A stretch of 10,403 nucleotides of DNA from an uncultured Eggerthellaceae bacterium (GTDB taxonomy: Bacteria > Actinomycetota > Coriobacteriia > Coriobacteriales > Eggerthellaceae). Shown piece by piece: positions 6,454 through 10,403 of the stretch. The translations under genes and the position numbers were made by a program. Positions within the stretch are counted from its first letter, which is position 1. Every line of letters starts with the position of its first letter. The notes below the pieces were generated by a model, which was not told the DNA's origin, searched no databases, and saw only the letters and a list, made by a program, of their open reading frames with translations. The stretch spans positions 1 through 10,403 of the forward strand of contig CAJUPL010000048.1 of NCBI GenBank assembly GCA_910588435.1, given 5' to 3'.

Positions 6454-8244
6454 TCAGGCTTTCTTGACGCTGGAGTCAACAACGGCGGCGATGGCCTCAG
6501 CGGCAGCGGCGGCTTCCATCTCAACGCCCTTGACGGCCGCCACAGCCTTGATGGCCGCGTGCGCCACCTGCGCCAGCATGCGAAGCGTCACGCCGGAGTT
6601 ATCCGGCAGATGCAGGCTGATCACGCGACGCCCACGCTCGGCCAGCGCTAGCATGTCGCCCACCGCCTGCGCCTTCGCAAGCTCACCGAGAGATTCCGCC
6701 TCACAACCTTGCGGCAGCTGAACATCCTTCAGCTCATCCGCGGACAGCGTGAGGAACACGCCGCAGTTCGGGCCGCCCTTCTGCAGCTGCCCGGTTGAGT
6801 GCAAGTAGCGCGGTCCCACCTCAAGGCAGGACACCACGTCGAACGTGCTTGCAACCTCATGGCGAATGGTCTCAAGCGCCTCGCGGCGGCCTTCGCCCGT
6901 GAAGGGGAGGAACGCGTTCAGCGCGAAGTAGTCACCGGGTTCGATGGAACTGAAGAGCGCTACCAGCGTGCTGAACAGGTCACTGCACTTTGCGAACATG
7001 GGCGCTTGGCGAACCTCAACGGTGCCCATGTCCACCTCAGGCGTGAATATCTCGGTGTAGTCCGGTTCAGGGATCCCGTTCGCAAGATTGTCCAGCACCA
7101 CGGCCTTGGTGGAGGCCACGTCGGGCTGGTCGAACGGGCTCACCTGCATGAGGTAGCCGCACATGGCGATGGCGTACTCCCACATCACGAAGTGCTCCGC
7201 CAGCTCCTCCACGCTGGAGATGCGGTAGTTCTGGCGCGGGATGTTCGGGTCTATGTAGGCCAGGCTCATTTCAAAGTTGCGGCTCTCATCCCAGAGGTCC
7301 GTCTTGGTCTGGTACATGATGACGGAGCGGTCGCCCGGGTCTTCCGTCAGCAGCAGGGAGTCCACCTCGATGTTGGGGAGGATGCCTTGGCCGTTCTTGC
7401 CGAGGGATTCCGCCACGAGCTGCTCGATCCAAAGGCCCAGCACGCGGCCGCGCTTCGGCGTGAGGAAGCTGAATTTGTTGCGGCCCTGCAGGTAGTTGTC
7501 GTACAGGAAGGCCGCCAGGTTGATGGCCGGGTTGTCGATGGCGTCCTCCGAGCAGCGGATCTCAGCCTCTTTCGCATGCGCCAGGAACTCGTGCAGGTCT
7601 ATGCCCACGAGCGCCGCCGGCAACAGCCCGAAGACGGAGAGCGCGGAGAAGCGTCCGCCTACGTCAGGACGCCCGTGGAAGACGTGGCGCCAGCCCTCTT
7701 GGGCAGCCAGCTCATCAAGCTGCGTGCCGGGGTCAGTGATGGCAACCAGGTGCTTCGGCAGGTCATCGCCCAGGATGGGTGCGAACTCCTCGCGCATGGC
7801 GGCTAGCAGCATGCGCGGTTCTATCGTGCCGCCGCTCTTCGAGGAGATGATGATCAGCGTCTCCTTTGGGTTGCACGTTGCGTACAGCTCACGGACGCGC
7901 ACGGGCGAGTCCGAGTCAAGCGTGCGGAACCGCAGGCGGTTCGTGTCCTGCTTGTTGTACTTCGTGATGGTCATGGGCGCCTGCGTGGAGCCGCCCTGCC
8001 CGATCAGGATGACGGTGTTGATGCCGTCCTTCGCCACCTGGTCCGCGAACTTCTCCAACTCGTTCAGGTTGCAGTGGGGGTCAGACGCCAGGTTCGTCCA
8101 GCCCATGAAGTTGCGGGCGAAGCTTTCGGCTTCTTCTGAGAAGTCATACAGCGTTGCGTCCTTTTGGAAGATGCGGCTGGCCGCGCGGTCTTTGACGAGG
8201 GTCTTTGCGGAGGGGTAGAGCTTCTCCATGTCTCCTGAGATCAT
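6454..8244 (-). CDS. pgi: Glucose-6-phosphate isomerase (Tal-Pgi-type PGI without transaldolase)
   Basis: Interconverts glucose-6-phosphate and fructose-6-phosphate in glycolysis, gluconeogenesis and entry to the pentose phosphate route. The 596 residues carry two SIS folds: GQGGSTQAP (82-90), the sugar-phosphate-binding SSKSGGTIEP (134-143), signature DVGGRFSALSVFG (194-206), EQLVAESLGKNGQG (274-287) and the second signature PFDQPDVASTK (370-380). The late block RYLHSTGQLQKGGPN (479-493) is typical of the isomerase half of bifunctional transaldolase/PGI proteins, but no transaldolase domain is present. The tail is Ala-rich (about 577-590) and ends in KKA. The ATG at 8244 has AAGGA about 6 nt upstream; an ATG at 8229 has AGGAG only 2 nt away and is less likely. 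An AT-rich stretch at 8297-8306 may supply the -10. First gene of a pgi-nth operon. Confidence 0.93.
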   Translation of the reverse strand: MISGDMEKLYPSAKTLVKDRAASRIFQKDATLYDFSEEAESFARNFMGWTNLASDPHCNLNELEKFADQVAKDGINTVILIGQGGSTQAPMTITKYNKQDTNRLRFRTLDSDSPVRVRELYATCNPKETLIIISSKSGGTIEPRMLLAAMREEFAPILGDDLPKHLVAITDPGTQLDELAAQEGWRHVFHGRPDVGGRFSALSVFGLLPAALVGIDLHEFLAHAKEAEIRCSEDAIDNPAINLAAFLYDNYLQGRNKFSFLTPKRGRVLGLWIEQLVAESLGKNGQGILPNIEVDSLLLTEDPGDRSVIMYQTKTDLWDESRNFEMSLAYIDPNIPRQNYRISSVEELAEHFVMWEYAIAMCGYLMQVSPFDQPDVASTKAVVLDNLANGIPEPDYTEIFTPEVDMGTVEVRQAPMFAKCSDLFSTLVALFSSIEPGDYFALNAFLPFTGEGRREALETIRHEVASTFDVVSCLEVGPRYLHSTGQLQKGGPNCGVFLTLSADELKDVQLPQGCEAESLGELAKAQAVGDMLALAERGRRVISLHLPDNSGVTLRMLAQVAHAAIKAVAAVKGVEMEAAAAAEAIAAVVDSSVKKA

Positions 8245-8335
8245 GGCTGTCCTTAAAACGTCGAACGCCCGCGAAACGCGAGCGAACCTTGTCCCATATA
8301 TATCAGTAGGCGAATTCTAACATGAGTCCGGTGTC

Positions 8336-8848
8336 GCGGGCACGCTGTGCCCGCTCTTTTGATTACGGCCTTTAACATGGTTGCTCATTTCATTCGCACC
8401 CATGTAGCGGCCTTGGCGCACTCACGTGCGCCTATCCAACCGAAACCTCCCTACCTGTGGGCGGCTGCATTGCAGCCGCAGTTGCACGCCCCTCTTCAAT
8501 AGTGGGCGCTTCCATTGGAAGCGCAGTTGCACGCCAGTGCAACGTAACGCAGGCGATAGCCTGCGAACACCCGGATGCCAGCAACTGGTCAGGCAGCCTA
8601 GCCTGACGCAGACCATCGATCCAGGCATTTCGGGTTTCACCCTCATTACGCTACCTTCCCGCCCTTCGGGCTTTCAGGTAGCTGCGACAAGCAATGCAAG
8701 CGCCCACAGAAAGAAAGGCGGCTCTAAGCTAATTATGACCTCTCAGGTCAATGACACTGCCCCGTGCGCAATGTCATTGACCTCCTGGGTCATATATAGG
8801 GTTTCAGGAGCATTCGCGCCCCATTACGCTGCGCTAGAACCCGGCTAG
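8336..8848 (+). repeat. Modular hairpin repeat, copy 4 (full length, modules A-K)
   Basis: Fills most of the 661-bp gap between divergent pgi and the radical SAM gene. A: GCGGGCAC 8336-8343 with GTGCCCGC 8347-8354, the same stem as copy 2 but with loop GCT. B: 8367-8412, of the ACATGG/CCATGT subtype. C: GGCGCAC 8415-8421, TCAC, GTGCGCC 8426-8432. D: two units, GCGGCTGC/GCAGCCGC (8461-8479) and GCGCTTCC/GGAAGCGC (8506-8524); the first is followed by a half E module (GTTGCACGCC), as if two repeats had recombined. E: 8526-8543. F: 8548-8565. G: TCAGGC/GCCTGA near 8590-8607. H: GGGT-TTC-ACCC near 8632-8642. I: GCTACCT/AGGTAGC 8650-8682. J is decayed (8684-8703). K: 8735-8796, with a tail to about 8848. 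Confidence 0.85.
8731..8796 (+). repeat. K module, nested double palindrome (copy 2)
   Basis: GGTCAATGACA (8746-8756) pairs perfectly with TGTCATTGACC (8772-8782); ATGACC (8735-8740) pairs with GGTCAT (8788-8793). Stems are identical to the copy at 487-545, while the terminal loop and the right-hand bulge (tcctg versus atttt) have changed. A 37-codon frame (8735-8848, MTSQVNDTAPC...) overlies it but has only a weak ribosome site. Because it lies 57 bp before the radical SAM gene it could be mistaken for a precursor peptide; the substitution pattern argues against that. Confidence 0.7.
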
Positions 8849-8875
8849 GTGACATTAGATGTGTTCTAATGTCAC
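8849..8875. promoter_or_regulatory. 11-bp-arm palindrome upstream of the radical SAM gene
   Basis: GTGACATTAGA (8849-8859) and TCTAATGTCAC (8865-8875) are perfect inverted arms around TGTGT. It lies 30 bp before the start codon, outside the dispersed repeat and AT-rich unlike the repeat hairpins. The size and symmetry suit a dimeric repressor operator (TetR-, MarR- or GntR-like) over the promoter or early leader. A transcription terminator is less likely because no T run follows. Confidence 0.55.
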
Positions 8876-8905
8876 AATGAACAGACCCACGGCAAGGAGC
8901 ACCCG

Positions 8906-10171
8906 ATGCGGCTATCCAGATACACCATCCAGGTTGATGACGGGCAAGACAGGCTGCTCTTCAACACGGCAACCGGCAAGCTGGTGGCCATCCCAAAGGC
9001 GGACAGCCTGGACGATCGCGCTCAAGAGCTCACAGAGGTCGGCATCCTGACGGAGGCAACGCCCGAAGAGGAGCTCGCCTCCCAGCAGGCCGCGTTCGAC
9101 GCCACCCGCCAAGACACAAGCACGCTCACGCTGAGCCTGCTGCCCACCTACGCGTGCAATTGCCGCTGCCCGCACTGCTACGAGCTGGACAAGCAGAAAC
9201 CCGCAGGCCACATGAGCCCGCAGGTGATGGACGCCATCATGCGCTTCATCCGGCAGATGCACGAGCGCATCGCGTTCGAACGCCTGGACATCCAATGGTA
9301 CGGCGGCGAGCCCACGCTCTGCATGGACATCATCGAAGAGCTGTCCGGCCGCATGATCTCCTGGTGCGAAGAGCGCGGCGTGACGTACAGCGCCATGATC
9401 CTCACGAACGCAACCTTGCTAGACGAAGCCGCCGCGCACACGCTGGCGCGCTGCCGCGTGACCACGGCGCTGCTGACCGTTGAGGGCCCGGAGGACATCC
9501 ACAACGCCCGTCGCTGCCTTGCGAACGGGGCCGGCACGTATCAGCAGATCCTGCAGGCCGCGCGCTACCTGCGAGATGCGGGCGTCACGGTGATGGCGTC
9601 CATGAACGTTGACAAGCGGACGCTGCCGCTCTTCCCGGCGCTTCGCGATCAGCTCCTGCAAGAGGCCGGAATCCAGCTCACGCTCAACAAGCTGAATGAT
9701 TACAACAGCTCGTTCGGGTGCGGGGCGTTCAAGGCGCCAGATTTCGAACTGCTCACACACGATGAGTTCTTCCAGGCGCAGGCGGAGATGTTCACGTCAG
9801 AGGACCACGCGCCTGCAGACTATGAGGCCTTGATGGCGCCGTGCCCCAGGTTCTGCACGGGTCAGCTGGACAATTCCTTTCTGATAGACCTCAATGGCGA
9901 CGTCTTCAACTGCGATGGCCACGTGGGCGAGGCGGAGAGCGTTCGCTTCAACATCCAGGATGCGCCGGCGACGTGGCTTCTGCGCGACATCTCGCATGAC
10001 GCCACGCGCGATCCTGTGTGCAGCCAGTGCCAGCTGCTGCCCATCTGCCAGGGGAGCTGCATCTGGGAGCGCGAATGCTGCGAAGCCAGCGAAGGGAAGA
10101 AGCCCTGCCACCCGCTGAAGGATACGCTGCCCGCATACCTCCGCGCCTGGCACGCAGCAAGCTCTGCGTAG
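8906..10171 (+). CDS. Radical SAM/SPASM domain enzyme, orphan peptide-maturase type
   Basis: Predicted iron-sulfur enzyme that cleaves S-adenosylmethionine reductively to start radical chemistry, by family most often on a peptide or protein. 421 residues: an N-terminal beta-rich segment (about 5-60, including LLFNTATGKLVAI); the radical SAM cluster C84-X3-C88-X2-C91 in TYACNCRCPHCYE; the SAM-contact YGGEP (132-136); and a complete SPASM domain with C317-X13-G331-X4-C336 and C372-X2-C375-X5-C381-X3-C385-X15-C401, which should hold two auxiliary [4Fe-4S] clusters. Start chosen at the ATG at 8906 because AAGGAG (8894-8899) lies 6 nt upstream. No precursor peptide, transporter, peptidase or sulfatase is adjacent, so the substrate is unknown. 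The stop TAG lies in a sequence matching the end of repeat module B (TAGCGGCCTTG). Related possibilities are anaerobic sulfatase-maturase-like or thioether-forming enzymes. Confidence 0.9.
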   Translation: MRLSRYTIQVDDGQDRLLFNTATGKLVAIPKADSLDDRAQELTEVGILTEATPEEELASQQAAFDATRQDTSTLTLSLLPTYACNCRCPHCYELDKQKPAGHMSPQVMDAIMRFIRQMHERIAFERLDIQWYGGEPTLCMDIIEELSGRMISWCEERGVTYSAMILTNATLLDEAAAHTLARCRVTTALLTVEGPEDIHNARRCLANGAGTYQQILQAARYLRDAGVTVMASMNVDKRTLPLFPALRDQLLQEAGIQLTLNKLNDYNSSFGCGAFKAPDFELLTHDEFFQAQAEMFTSEDHAPADYEALMAPCPRFCTGQLDNSFLIDLNGDVFNCDGHVGEAESVRFNIQDAPATWLLRDISHDATRDPVCSQCQLLPICQGSCIWERECCEASEGKKPCHPLKDTLPAYLRAWHAASSA

Positions 10172-10183
10172 CGGCCTTGCTGC
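10154..10183 (+). repeat. 8-bp inverted repeat across the radical SAM stop codon
   Basis: GCAGCAAG (10154-10161) pairs with CTTGCTGC (10176-10183), with the TAG stop in the 14-nt loop. The right arm comes from repeat-derived sequence (CGGCCTTGCTGCACC, compare the ends of modules B and the pre-A box). It may be incidental. Confidence 0.35.
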
Positions 10184-10403
10184 ACCCAAAAATGCTGCAC
10201 AGGCAAAGAGCATGCCTGTGCACTTTTATAACGGCCTTTAACATGGTTGTTCATTTCATTCACAACCATGTAGCAGCCTTGGCGGCCTACCAGCCACCTA
10301 TATAGCATCACCTCACCCTCCTGTGGGCGTCTGCACCCCCCTGCGGTAGGCGCTTGCATCGCAAGCGCAGTTGCACGCCAGTGCAACGTAACGCAGGCGA
10401 CAG
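10175..10403 (+). repeat. Modular hairpin repeat, copy 5 (modules A-F, cut by window end)
   Basis: Begins directly after the radical SAM gene. Pre-A box CCTTGCTGCACC lies at 10175-10186. A: TGCACAGGCA 10196-10205, 7-nt loop, TGCCTGTGCA 10213-10222. B: 10233-10278 with a perfect 10-bp stem ACATGGTTGT (10241-10250) / ACAACCATGT (10262-10271). C: GGCGGC...GCCACC near 10280-10298. D: GCGCTTGC 10350-10357, ATC, GCAAGCGC 10361-10368, preceded by a half unit and a C6 run. E: GTTGCAC 10370-10376 with GTGCAAC 10381-10387. F begins at 10392 and is cut off. Confidence 0.8.
10196..10226 (+). terminator. Possible terminator of the radical SAM gene (module A of copy 5)
   Basis: A perfect 10-bp hairpin 24 nt after the stop codon is followed by CTTTTAT. 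It could terminate transcription, but the equivalent module in copies 2 and 4 lies between divergent gene starts, so termination is not the general role of module A. Confidence 0.35.

Noticed and set aside
6799..7806. 335-codon plus-strand ORF opposite pgi
   Set aside because: Antisense shadow of a well-supported gene in GC-rich sequence; no recognisable domain.
8735..8848. 37-codon ORF before the radical SAM gene as a RiPP precursor
   Set aside because: Same K element as at 487, which has no maturase beside it; weak ribosome site and no leader/core pattern conserved between copies.

Overview
The window looks like chromosomal DNA of a high-GC Gram-positive bacterium. Coriobacteriia (Eggerthellaceae-like gut Actinomycetota) is my best guess, from GC-rich codon use, a transaldolase-less Tal-Pgi-type glucose-6-phosphate isomerase, a QueT transporter component and a radical SAM/SPASM protein. 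This placement is an inference; no rRNA or other phylogenetic marker is present.

Layout. Seven protein genes are well supported. On the minus strand, traX (1947-2768), a 153-codon cyanophycin-synthetase-N-domain-like gene (1489-1950) and queT (909-1496) overlap by 4 and 8 bases and form a translationally coupled operon. On the plus strand, bipA/typA (3390-5201) stands alone. On the minus strand, pgi (6454-8244) and nth (5788-6450) are 3 bp apart and form an operon. On the plus strand, a radical SAM/SPASM enzyme (8906-10171) stands alone behind an 11-bp-arm palindrome. The genes do not form one pathway: they cover translation/ribosome assembly, central carbon metabolism, base-excision repair, queuosine-precursor uptake and an orphan peptide-modifying-type enzyme.

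The striking content lies between the genes. All five gene-free stretches (1-908, 2769-3389, 5202-5787, 8245-8905, 10172-10403) contain copies of one dispersed, modular repeat of up to about 500 bp, six copies in all, five in plus orientation and one (671-883) in minus. Together they occupy about a fifth of the window. A full copy reads in fixed order: A (variable long hairpin), B (GGCC-TTTA-ACAT...ATGT-AGC-GGCC hairpin), C (7-bp stem, tetraloop), D (8-bp stem, ATT/ATC triloop; one to four tandem units), E (GTTGCAC/GTGCAAC), F (7-bp stem, tetraloop), G, H, I, J (8-bp stem, AAT loop), a purine-rich tract and K (a nested double palindrome).

In modules A, B, C, D, F, I and J the stem sequences differ between copies while the two arms stay complementary. 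This covariation-like pattern points to a conserved RNA or single-stranded DNA fold. I do not recognise the element as any named RNA, REP/BIME, attC, CRISPR or intron family. It is the best candidate here for an undescribed system.
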